Part shown: one piece after another, positions 1 through 5,228 of the stretch
How the letters are laid out: every line of letters starts with the position of its first letter
Position numbering within the stretch: the first letter of the stretch is position 1
NCBI GenBank assembly: GCA_011048855.1
Contig: DSCZ01000390.1
Location: 1 to 5,228, forward strand
Direction of reading: 5' to 3'
Length of the DNA: 5,228 nt
Source of the DNA: Desulfobacteraceae bacterium
GTDB lineage: Bacteria; Desulfobacterota; DSM-4660; Desulfatiglandales; Desulfatiglandaceae
Notes under the pieces: model-generated
Database searches by the model: none
What the model was told of the DNA's origin: nothing
The model's input: the letters and a program-made list of their open reading frames with translations, nothing else
Translations under genes and position numbers: made by a program

Positions 1-84
1 CCTGAGGTGAAAATGCAACTCCTTTTATTCACGCGATTTACAATACTGGTGTGAGGCTAAATATATGTACCTATCAGAAACTGA

Positions 85-282
85 CCGGAGAATGGAATCG
101 TGCGGTTGCCCGCAATCCCGCAGACCATCCGTTCGGCTTCGTTGCTGACCGGTCGGACAGCAGCAGTGCAGCAGAATGAAAAAGCGATTACGCTGTCTGT
201 AATGCCGGGTGATCGAAAACCACTGAACACAGTGGTCGTGCTTGAACTGGACCAGGCGGCCATCGAGGTGCTGGCGCCATAA
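85..282 (+). pseudogene. C-terminal remnant of a GH29-like alpha-L-fucosidase
   Basis: An open stretch of about 65 codons follows an in-frame TGA at 82-84. A GTG at 100 could serve as a start, but no ribosome-binding site is visible. The peptide runs from VRLPAIPQTIRSASLLTG to ITLSVMPGDRKPLNTVVVLELD and stops at TAA 280-282. The pattern (strand, 'LL.TG', then 'PLNTVVVLELD') is what I remember from the C-terminal beta-sandwich of GH29 alpha-L-fucosidases, secreted enzymes that release terminal L-fucose from glycans. The whole catalytic barrel is missing, and bases 1-84 show no continuation in this frame beyond a short stop-bounded piece. I therefore read it as a broken 3' end rather than a functional small gene. 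The family assignment is from memory of conserved tails; another glycosidase with a similar terminal domain is possible. Confidence 0.5.
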
Positions 283-352
283 TCAAAGCATAATGAGGCA
301 ACGAGAAGAGCTTTGAAGGTGATTTTCAAAAAGCACCGAATACAACCTGTAA

Positions 353-639
353 ATGACAATCAGAATAGAGTCGCCCCTAATTATCAAGTCGCTGATCTTG
401 AGTAGAGTTGCCGGGCCGGCCTGGCTGACTGTTGCATCGAACGGTACGGTTTCCGTGATTCCGGCATTCGAGGGATTGGGGAACTGGCAGGATTTGCAGT
501 TCAGCGGCTGATGCAGGACTGCCCGGCTATTTCTGCCTGCGGCGGCGCAGACCCGAACGGTGACCGTCGTGTGGACATGAATGATTTTAATATCCTGGCA
601 AGTCAGTGGTTAATTATCTATAATGCCAACAGTGATTGA
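353..639 (+). pseudogene. Frameshifted He_PIG plus dockerin-like C-terminal remnant of a secreted protein
   Basis: Two overlapping frames each hold a recognisable half. Frame one (ATG 353, TGA 509-511) contains VAGPAWLTVASNGTVS, the typical core of the putative Ig-like He_PIG domain, followed by a degenerate GLGNW segment. Frame two, open from 406 and recognisable from about 511 to TGA 637-639, contains DPNGDRRVDMND, a dockerin/EF-hand calcium loop with D, N, D, D and D at loop positions 1, 3, 5, 9 and 12. It is followed by FNILASQWL, a tail I associate with planctomycete secreted glycosidases. Only one loop of the usual pair is present. A single frame change near 490-511 would join the halves, so this looks like the 3' end of one large surface or secreted protein whose 5' part is gone. 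No start signal is convincing. Confidence 0.55.
595..624 (+). promoter_or_regulatory. Possible sigma70-type promoter for the GH43 gene
   Basis: A perfect TATAAT (619-624) is preceded at 18 bp by CTGGCA (595-600, four of six matches to TTGACA). It would start transcription near 631, about 20 bases before the ATG at 653. The site overlaps the end of the dockerin remnant. The -35 is weak, so this is a candidate only. Confidence 0.3.
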
Positions 640-652
640 GTGAGATATTCTT

Positions 653-1764
653 ATGAAAAAAACAAGGTTTGGTTTGTTTCTTTCGGGTATGCTTTTATCG
701 GCCGGAGTGCTCGTGTTCGGGACCGCATTTTCTCCCGAAGCAAGTACACCGCGACCGTCGGCGGCTGTGGTAGCTGACTCCGCCTCGGCCCCAAGTTCCC
801 CTACGCCCCTTCCTACCCGCTGGGGCGACTGACAGGTCTGGGGCGATATGGGGGATGGGACGTACCGCAATCCGATCCTGCCGTCGGACTACAGCGACCT
901 GGACTGTATCCGGGTCGGGGACGACTACTATGCGATCTCCTCCACGATGCAGTTCTCTCCCGGAATGATCATTCTGCATTCCAAAGACCTGGTGAACTGG
1001 ACCCTTATTGGTCACGCGGTGGCCGATGTAACTCAGATTGGACCCGATATGAATTGGGATCGGATGAATCGCTATGGCAAGGGGGTATGGGCCGGCGCTA
1101 TTCATCACGCCAATGGCCGGTTCTGGGTTGTGTTCGGAGCGCCGGACGAGGGATTCTTTATCACCAGCGCAGAAGACCCCGCCGGCCCGTGGGAGCCTCT
1201 GCACCCGCTGATGCTGGAGCGAGGATGGGATGATTGCTGCATCTTCTGGGATGATGACGGGCAGGCCTACTTTATCGGAACGCATTTCGCCGACGGGTAC
1301 AAAACCTATATTTGGAAGATGACACCCGACGGCCGGTCTCTCATTGAAGACACTCGTACGCTGATTAACCAGGGAGCTGGTCGCGAGGCCAATAAACTCT
1401 ACAAGATCAACGGCTGGTACTACCACTTCTTCAGCGAGGTGTCGCAGGGGGCGCGGGTGGCGATGATGCAGCGATCCCGTTCCATCATGGGGCCATACAC
1501 GCAGCGGCGGCAACTGACCGACCGTAACCGCGAGTGGAACGAACCCAACCAGGGCGGCATTGTGGATACCTCGTCGGGTGAATGGTATTTCATTACCCAC
1601 CACGGCACCGGTGACTGGGAAGGCCGCTGCATGAGTCTGCTGCCGGTGACATGGATTGACGGCTGGCCGATTTTGGGGGCGACATCGACGGAAAGGAGAC
1701 GCGAACACGGTTTCACGATGGGCGCCTGTACCACTGGCCGGAGCCGAAGCCCATCTTGGCCTGA
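653..1764 (+). pseudogene. GH43 family glycosidase (beta-xylosidase/arabinofuranosidase type), interrupted by a stop and a frameshift
   Basis: ATG 653 opens a signal peptide (MKKTRFGLF then a hydrophobic stretch to about residue 26) and a Pro/Ala/Ser linker that ends at TGA 830-832. Directly after that TGA, in the same frame, comes a well-conserved GH43 five-bladed propeller (GDGTYRNPIL and onwards; first internal ATG 848). Counting from that ATG, the expected catalytic residues are present: base Asp17 in YSDLD (usual SDPD, with Pro changed to Leu), pKa-modulating Asp129 in WDDCCIFWDDDG, and acid Glu180 in REANKLYKINGWYY. WNEPNQGGIV and THHGTGDW are further family signatures. The frame is lost after DGWPILG, in the GGGGG run at 1675-1679. 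Adding one G restores DIDGKETRTRFHDGR and a stop at 1762-1764; without it the frame runs as a low-complexity tail to 1864. The restored protein would be about 370 aa, lacking the C-terminal beta-sandwich many relatives carry. The exact substrate cannot be told. Confidence 0.8.
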
Positions 1765-1790
1765 TAGACACAACGGCAGACAGCAACACC

Positions 1791-1826
1791 AGCCGCGCCC
1801 GTTTGCGGGTGCGGCTTTTTTCTTTT
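1791..1826 (+). terminator. Rho-independent terminator after the GH43 gene
   Basis: An 11-bp stem (1791-1801 with 1806-1816, one G-T wobble, no other mismatch) with the tetraloop TTTG is followed by TTTTTTCTTTT. It lies 27 bases after the restored GH43 stop at 1764 and inside the out-of-frame tail that runs to 1864. This supports 1764 as the true end of that gene. Confidence 0.85.
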
Positions 1827-1860
1827 CCCGTCGCCACAACTCCGCAATAATGACGGCCGT

Positions 1861-2172
1861 ATGATCGCCCTGAACAAAAAAACCTGCATCGTCTGCAATC
1901 AGCGGGAGCGGCAGACGGGGAGCTATTGCAAGCCCTGCCGCGCCGCTTATCATCGACGGTACAGACAGCGACGACAGCAGCAGACCGAACAGCAGACCGG
2001 CAGCGCCACACCGCCGACCGAAGGCCGGACAGCCCGACAGCAGGCACGTATCGAGGCCGAGGAACGGACACTGCGCGCCGCCGGATACTTCCCCGACCGA
2101 ATCACCGCCAAGAGAGCCGATCAGGTGTTGAGCCAGGCAACCGGGCAGGGAACGAACGCCGCCAGACGATGA
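1861..2172 (+). CDS. Small zinc-ribbon-like (CxxC-x10-CxxC) protein of unknown function
   Basis: The 103-residue product has two CxxC pairs (Cys9/Cys12 in CIVC and Cys23/Cys26 in CKPC) spaced ten residues apart, a layout that suggests one zinc-binding knuckle. It is followed by a basic AYHRRYRQRR segment, a Gln/Thr-rich linker, and a charged helical part (ARIEAEERTLRAAGYF). Short proteins with this N-terminal layout are frequent in phages and mobile elements, some related to the N-terminal half of HNH nucleases. No HNH histidines are seen here, so nuclease activity is not supported. The start ATG at 1861 lacks a clear ribosome-binding site. The codons are GC-rich, unlike the DNA immediately downstream. 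Its stop overlaps an ATG (ATGA at 2169-2172). A nucleic-acid-binding role is only a guess. Confidence 0.55.
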   Translation: MIALNKKTCIVCNQRERQTGSYCKPCRAAYHRRYRQRRQQQTEQQTGSATPPTEGRTARQQARIEAEERTLRAAGYFPDRITAKRADQVLSQATGQGTNAARR

Positions 2173-2597
2173 GCCTGAAAAAAACAAATAGGGGTCCCAC
2201 GCCGCCGGAAATCTTTACCACGCCCCCCCGCCTTGCTCACTTTGACCCCCTAAGTAGCTCGCAAGAAAAATATACATTTTCGAGAATACAAGACACCGGA
2301 TATCCAGACCGGTCCGTAGCGGACTGGCAAACCGCAAAAAAAGACCCTGAACGTCTTTCTCACGCCGTAACGGCGTACGAAAGACAAAAAGACTCCAGAA
2401 GTCCTATATTTGCGCATGCGGCCAACAAAGTCTATTTCCTTCTAACAACAAGAGAAATACATATATGTGTATTCGGTGCTGCCGATCTGAGTTTTTGGGT
2501 TAGATGTTGCGATAAGGATATTATTTTGATAATATGGCGGAAATTCAAAGGATATATCGAAGTCACAAAGCAGGACAGGAGGCAGGTTGACCTGTAA
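2169..2597 (+). CDS. Doubtful hypothetical protein, 142 aa, no recognised domain
   Basis: An ATG overlaps the stop of the upstream zinc-ribbon gene (ATGA), and the frame stays open to TAA 2595-2597. I recognise no family. The product has no membrane segment beyond a short hydrophobic stretch (DIILIIWRKF) and no catalytic motif. Against a real gene: there is no ribosome-binding site at a normal distance, the codon choice shifts from GC-rich to AT-rich within it, strong hairpins lie inside it (2304-2385), and a promoter-like site falls near its end. For it: 142 codons without a stop, and the translational overlap. It may be non-coding leader or junction DNA upstream of the restriction-modification locus. 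Confidence 0.25.
   Translation: MSLKKTNRGPTPPEIFTTPPRLAHFDPLSSSQEKYTFSRIQDTGYPDRSVADWQTAKKDPERLSHAVTAYERQKDSRSPIFAHAANKVYFLLTTREIHICVFGAADLSFWVRCCDKDIILIIWRKFKGYIEVTKQDRRQVDL
2304..2385. repeat. Hairpin-rich segment with competing inverted repeats
   Basis: The main inverted repeat pairs 2353-2367 with 2371-2385: 13 of 15 positions pair, with one 2-nt internal mismatch and the loop TAA. Upstream, GTCCG (2312-2316) pairs with CGGAC (2320-2324) across TAG, extended by CCA/TGG. In addition AAAGAC (2340-2345) can pair with GTCTTT (2353-2358), which would exclude the main hairpin. No U-tract follows on the + strand, so this is not a standard terminator. It could be a structured leader, a recombination or attachment site, or chance. 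Confidence 0.45.
2507..2535 (+). promoter_or_regulatory. Candidate promoter for the hsdM operon
   Basis: TTGCGA (2507-2512) and TAATAT (2530-2535) are 17 bp apart in the AT-rich stretch upstream of hsdM. This would give a leader of roughly 140 bases before ATG 2685. The match is fair, but the region is AT-rich, so chance matches are expected. Confidence 0.3.
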
Positions 2598-2603
2598 TTA
2601 CAG
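2592..2603. promoter_or_regulatory. Perfect 12-bp palindrome, possible operator
   Basis: CTGTAATTACAG is a perfect dyad. It overlaps a -35-like TTGACC (2587-2592) and lies about 80 bases before hsdM, downstream of the candidate promoter at 2507-2535. Its position fits a repressor site, but no regulator gene is visible in the window. Confidence 0.3.
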
Positions 2604-2674
2604 AATTTAGGGTAGTGGAAGGCACACAGAAATAACGATACATGGCATGACTAATCAGGGTTGCGGGTAGGCAC

Positions 2675-2680
2675 AAGGGA
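2675..2680 (+). promoter_or_regulatory. Ribosome-binding site fixing the hsdM start
   Basis: AAGGGA ends four bases before ATG 2685. It supports that ATG over the in-frame TTG at 2661, which would add eight residues without a good site. Confidence 0.6.
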
Positions 2681-2684
2681 AATT

Positions 2685-4265
2685 ATGGGCAACAAGAACG
2701 CCAAGAATTCGGCATCGAAGGCAAAATCGGAGAATGGCGCCCATCTGGGCTTTGAGGACAAGCTGTGGGCGGCTGCGGACAAGATGCGGGGGCATATGGA
2801 CGCCTCGGAATACAAGCACGTCGTGCTGGGGCTGATCTTCCTCAAATACATCTCCGACACGTTTCAGGCCAAGTACACCGCCCTGCAAACGCAGAAATAC
2901 GCCAACCCGGAAGACCGCGACGAGTACATGGCCGAGAACGTCTTCTGGGTGCCGCCGCAGGCCCGCTGGTCAATCATCCAAAAGACCGCCAAACAGCCGA
3001 CCATCGGCCAAACCATCGACGACGCCATGACCGCCATCGAGCGGGAAAACAAGACGCTCAAAGGCGTTCTGCCCAAAAATTACGCCCGCCCCGATCTTGA
3101 CAAGACCCGTCTGGGCGAGTTGATCGACATCATCAGCAACATCGAACTGATCGCCAAAGACCAGCACAAAAGCTCCAAAGATATTCTTGGCCGGGTGTAT
3201 GAATACTTCCTCGGCCGTTTTGCCGCTGCCGAAGGCAAATCCGGCGGCGAATTCTACACCCCGCAATGCGTCGTGCGCCTCTTGGTCGAGATGATCGAGC
3301 CGTACAGAGGCCGCATCTATGACCCCTGCTGCGGCAGCGGCGGGATGTTCGTCCAGAGCGAAAAGTTCGTCGAAGCCCACGGCGGACGCCTCGGCGACAT
3401 CGCCATCTACGGCCAGGAATCCAACCCCACCACATGGCGGCTGGCCCGGATGAATCTGGCCATCCGCGGCATCGACGCCAACCTCGGCCCCCAATGGGCC
3501 GACAGCTTCCACGCCGACGCCCACAAAGACCTCAAGGCCGACTTTATCCTCGCCAATCCCCCGTTCAATATGAGCGACTGGGGCGGCGACCGGCTGCGGG
3601 AGGATGTCCGCTGGAAATTCGGCGCGCCCCCGGCCAACAACGCCAACTACGCCTGGATACAGCATTTCATCCACCACCTGTCCCCCGGCGGCATTGCGGG
3701 CATTGTCATGGCCAACGGCTCGATGAGCACCAACACCAGCGGCGAAGGCGATATCCGCAAGGCCATCATCCAGGCCGATATGGTCGATTGTATGATCGCC
3801 TTGCCGAAGCAGTTGTTCTATACCGTGCAGATTCCCGTCTGCCTGTGGTTTGTCACCCGCAAAAAGACCGCCGATGCCAAACGCAAATTCCGCTCACGCT
3901 GCGGCCAGACGCTCTTTATCGACGCCCGCCGCTGCGGCACACTCATCGACCGCGTCCATCGCGAACTGTCCGAGGCCGACATCGCCGAGATTGCCGGCGT
4001 CTATCACGCCTGGCGCTCTGAAGGCGGTAAGTACGAGGACAAGCCCGGCTGGTGGAAGTCCGCCACGTTGGAAGAGATCGCCTCGCACGGCTATGTCCTG
4101 ACCCCCGGCCGCTATGTCGGCGCAGAAAAAGCCGAAGACGACGGCGAACTGTTTGAGGAAAAGATGCAGCGCCTGACCGCCACACTGGCCGAGCAATTCG
4201 CCGAATCGGCCAGGCTGGAAAAGACCATCAGGAAGAATTTGAAGGAGATTGGGTATGGCCTCTGA
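2685..4265 (+). CDS. hsdM: Type I restriction-modification DNA methyltransferase subunit HsdM
   Basis: HsdM is the modification subunit of type I restriction systems. With HsdS it transfers a methyl group from S-adenosylmethionine to the N6 of adenine, and with HsdR it forms the restricting complex. The 526-aa product has the helical HsdM N-terminal domain (from about residue 22, [16 protein letters not shown]) and the N6-adenine methylase core. Visible motifs are GGEFYTPQ (187-194), the SAM-binding motif DPCCGSGG (213-220) and the catalytic NPPF (291-294). A charged helical C-terminus, probably contacting HsdS, ends in [10 protein letters not shown]. Length and motifs are those of an intact enzyme; nothing looks broken. 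The start at ATG 2685 is chosen from its ribosome-binding site. The stop overlaps the next gene by 11 bases, indicating one operon. GC-rich, C-ending codons contrast with the AT-rich DNA on both sides. No hsdS or hsdR lies in the window. Confidence 0.96.
   Translation: MGNKNAKNSASKAKSENGAHLGFEDKLWAAADKMRGHMDASEYKHVVLGLIFLKYISDTFQAKYTALQTQKYANPEDRDEYMAENVFWVPPQARWSIIQKTAKQPTIGQTIDDAMTAIERENKTLKGVLPKNYARPDLDKTRLGELIDIISNIELIAKDQHKSSKDILGRVYEYFLGRFAAAEGKSGGEFYTPQCVVRLLVEMIEPYRGRIYDPCCGSGGMFVQSEKFVEAHGGRLGDIAIYGQESNPTTWRLARMNLAIRGIDANLGPQWADSFHADAHKDLKADFILANPPFNMSDWGGDRLREDVRWKFGAPPANNANYAWIQHFIHHLSPGGIAGIVMANGSMSTNTSGEGDIRKAIIQADMVDCMIALPKQLFYTVQIPVCLWFVTRKKTADAKRKFRSRCGQTLFIDARRCGTLIDRVHRELSEADIAEIAGVYHAWRSEGGKYEDKPGWWKSATLEEIASHGYVLTPGRYVGAEKAEDDGELFEEKMQRLTATLAEQFAESARLEKTIRKNLKEIGYGL
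4236..4257 (+). repeat. Direct repeat copy 1 (hsdM end plus next start codon)
   Basis: This 22-nt segment recurs at 4688-4709 with one difference (G4244 against A4696). It encodes the NLKEIGY end of HsdM, and its AAGGAG (4242-4247) is the ribosome-binding site of the downstream gene, seven bases before ATG 4255. Confidence 0.85.
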
Positions 4266-4689
4266 GCAGCTCAATTTCAATGACCTTGTTCAGCAGTTCA
4301 AGACCATCCACGACAGCCTCCGGAAACAGGCGGTCAAGGCCGTCAACATGGGACTGACCCTGCGAAATTGGATGATCGGGCATTACATCTATGAATACGA
4401 GCAAGACGGCCAGGATCGGGCTGAATATGGGGAAAAACTGCTCCAGAAACTGTCGGATTCTCTGCAACACTACGGCCTCAAACGGGTTGAAGAGCGGGAA
4501 CTCCGACGATTTCGGCTGTTTTACCTGACCTATCCGCGAATTCGGGAGTCGCTGACTGCCGAATTGTTGCCCTTCCTTAAAAACCAGTTGTTCGTGTCCA
4601 AATATCAGCTCGAACTGCCCGACAAAAAAACAAATGCAGCAGTTTCTGGAAGAACAGATCGCCGAATCGACAAAGAACCATTAAAATAA
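4255..4689 (+). CDS. YhcG/DUF1016-family protein, internally deleted (nuclease domain missing) and frameshifted near the end
   Basis: Residues 5-97 form a DUF1016 N-terminal domain ([56 protein letters not shown]). In full YhcG-type proteins of roughly 350 aa this domain precedes a PDDEXK nuclease-like domain, and such genes often sit in type I restriction loci; their role there is unsettled. Here, after [10 protein letters not shown], the sequence passes at about residue 110 straight into [16 protein letters not shown], which I recognise as the extreme C-terminus of the full protein, so about 200 residues containing the nuclease appear to be lost in frame. In the A7 run at 4624-4630 the frame slips: removing one A gives [17 protein letters not shown] and a stop at 4682-4684, a much more family-like tail than the present end. 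The start at ATG 4255 has AAGGAG seven bases upstream and overlaps hsdM. It may be a remnant, or a surviving stand-alone N-terminal domain. Confidence 0.8.
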   Translation: MASEQLNFNDLVQQFKTIHDSLRKQAVKAVNMGLTLRNWMIGHYIYEYEQDGQDRAEYGEKLLQKLSDSLQHYGLKRVEERELRRFRLFYLTYPRIRESLTAELLPFLKNQLFVSKYQLELPDKKTNAAVSGRTDRRIDKEPLK

Positions 4690-4709
4690 TTTGAAAGAGA
4701 TTGGGTATG
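4688..4709 (+). repeat. Direct repeat copy 2 (duplicated hsdM tail and start signal)
   Basis: This segment matches 4236-4257 at 21 of 22 positions. Read in the HsdM frame, the copy gives [10 protein letters not shown] followed by TAA, i.e. a plausible alternative HsdM C-terminus. Its ATG (4707-4709) is the start of the membrane protein gene, with the weaker AAAGAG in place of AAGGAG. Confidence 0.8.
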
Positions 4710-5228
4710 ACTTCAGATAATACCGAAAAACCTAGCAAAGAATTTTATACGCTCTGCTATGACCAATACAAAATCGAGTTAGAAGAAGCAGAAAAGCTCT
4801 ACCAGAAGATATCGATTCTTCTAATATTGATTCCAGTAATCGGAGGAGTTTCAGTTTCATTAGGTCGAATCGATATAGTTGTGAGATTATTCGAGAGGGT
4901 AGATGTTTTTCTCTATTATCTTTCTTTCTTGGCGGCATGGCTCGCGCTTGCTGTCAGCACAACATTCTCGATACTCTGTGTGATCCCACGAACATACAAG
5001 CGAATCGGTGATATGGGAGGATGGCACGACTGGAAGAAAAAATATCAACAGTATCTTCATGAATCAGGCGCCGATGAAACCATAGATGACGCCTTAATTC
5101 GTGATATTTGCCCCAAACTTGCAGAAGCACAAACCCAAAATGCCCCTATAAATGAGAGCAGACGAAAATGTTTTCAAAAGGGCGTACTGTTTGCTTCGAT
5201 ATGTATTGTACTAATTGCATTTCAAGCG
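4707..5228 (+). CDS. Multi-pass membrane protein of unknown function (partial, runs off the window)
   Basis: The frame opens at ATG 4707 inside the second repeat copy and is open for all 174 codons to the window end, so the C-terminus is missing. An N-terminal charged amphipathic helix (CYDQYKIELEEAEKLYQK) leads into a first membrane segment (about 35-53, ISILLILIPVIGGVSVSLG). A second follows (about 68-93, around FLAAWLALAVSTTFSILCVI). Next comes a roughly 60-residue hydrophilic part (KRIGDMGGWHDWKKKYQQYL to about residue 155), then a third membrane segment beginning near 158 (KGVLFASICIVLIAF). I do not recognise a named family. The two-plus-two membrane layout with a soluble insert recalls small membrane effectors of defence systems, but that is only a resemblance. 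It lies in the same operon direction as hsdM, 17 bases after the YhcG-like stop at 4689. Its AT-rich codons differ sharply from hsdM and suggest separate acquisition. Confidence 0.75.
   Translation, partial: MTSDNTEKPSKEFYTLCYDQYKIELEEAEKLYQKISILLILIPVIGGVSVSLGRIDIVVRLFERVDVFLYYLSFLAAWLALAVSTTFSILCVIPRTYKRIGDMGGWHDWKKKYQQYLHESGADETIDDALIRDICPKLAEAQTQNAPINESRRKCFQKGVLFASICIVLIAFQA

Noticed and set aside
283..316. Inverted repeat TCAAAGC/GCTTTGA after the fucosidase remnant as a terminator
   Set aside because: The stem is only 7 bp, the loop is 20 bases and no T-tract follows; probably chance.
830..832. TGA as selenocysteine or as tryptophan
   Set aside because: No hairpin resembling a SECIS element directly follows, the position is in a linker rather than an active site, and hsdM ends at a TGA followed by the next gene, so TGA acts as a stop here.
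695..2071. Long minus-strand open frame opposite the GH43 gene
   Set aside because: It lies antisense to clearly conserved GH43 sequence, is rich in Arg and low-complexity residues, and shows no domain; it is a shadow of GC-rich coding DNA.
2459..2468. ACATATATGT palindrome as an operator
   Set aside because: Short and simple AT-alternating sequence, likely by chance in AT-rich DNA; the dyad at 2592-2603 is a better candidate.
2661..2684. Upstream TTG start for hsdM adding eight residues
   Set aside because: No ribosome-binding site before it, while ATG 2685 has AAGGGA at a usable distance and a normal HsdM N-terminus.
2970..3677. Long minus-strand open frame within hsdM
   Set aside because: It is antisense to the conserved methylase motifs and has an Ala/Gly/Val-rich composition typical of shadow frames.
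4624..4631. Programmed -1 frameshift on A AAA AAC
   Set aside because: The heptamer is not in the register needed for a -1 shift; the family-like tail requires a +1 shift, so mutation or sequencing error is simpler.

Overview
The window most likely comes from a planctomycete, probably of the Phycisphaerae/Sedimentisphaerales type. The main clue is a dockerin-like calcium loop followed by the tail DMNDFNILASQWL (550-613). It sits beside secreted glycan-degradation genes and a Pro-Ala-Trp Ig-like (He_PIG) segment, a combination common in that group. This is an inference from remembered family patterns, not from a search. No RNA gene, CRISPR array or complete insertion sequence is visible.

Left part (1-1826): remains of a carbohydrate-degradation region, all on the + strand and all damaged. 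In order they are: the last ~60 residues of a GH29-like alpha-L-fucosidase (85-282); a He_PIG plus dockerin tail of another secreted protein, split over two frames (353-639); and a GH43 glycosidase with a signal peptide (653-1764). The GH43 gene carries an in-frame TGA between signal peptide and catalytic domain, and a one-base slip in a G run near its end. A strong rho-independent terminator (1791-1826) closes this block.

Middle part (1861-2684): a small four-cysteine zinc-ribbon protein of unknown role (1861-2172), followed by a compositionally different, more AT-rich stretch. That stretch holds only a doubtful 142-residue ORF (2169-2597), a hairpin-rich segment (2304-2385), a possible promoter (2507-2535) and a perfect 12-bp palindrome (2592-2603) upstream of hsdM.

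Right part (2685-5228): a type I restriction-modification locus. An intact hsdM (526 aa) overlaps a YhcG/DUF1016-family gene. That gene keeps the N-terminal domain and the extreme C-terminal tail but appears to have lost the PDDEXK nuclease between them, and it also has a slip in an A7 run. A multi-pass membrane protein follows and runs off the window. A 22-nt near-perfect direct repeat covers the end of hsdM plus the start signal of the next gene; it recurs at the start of the membrane protein gene, which suggests accessory genes were shuffled into this slot. hsdS and hsdR are not in the window and may lie downstream.

Overall this is an accessory region in which a decayed glycan-utilisation block is joined to a defence locus. 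Two of the lesions lie in homopolymer runs, so sequencing or assembly error has to be excluded before true decay is accepted.
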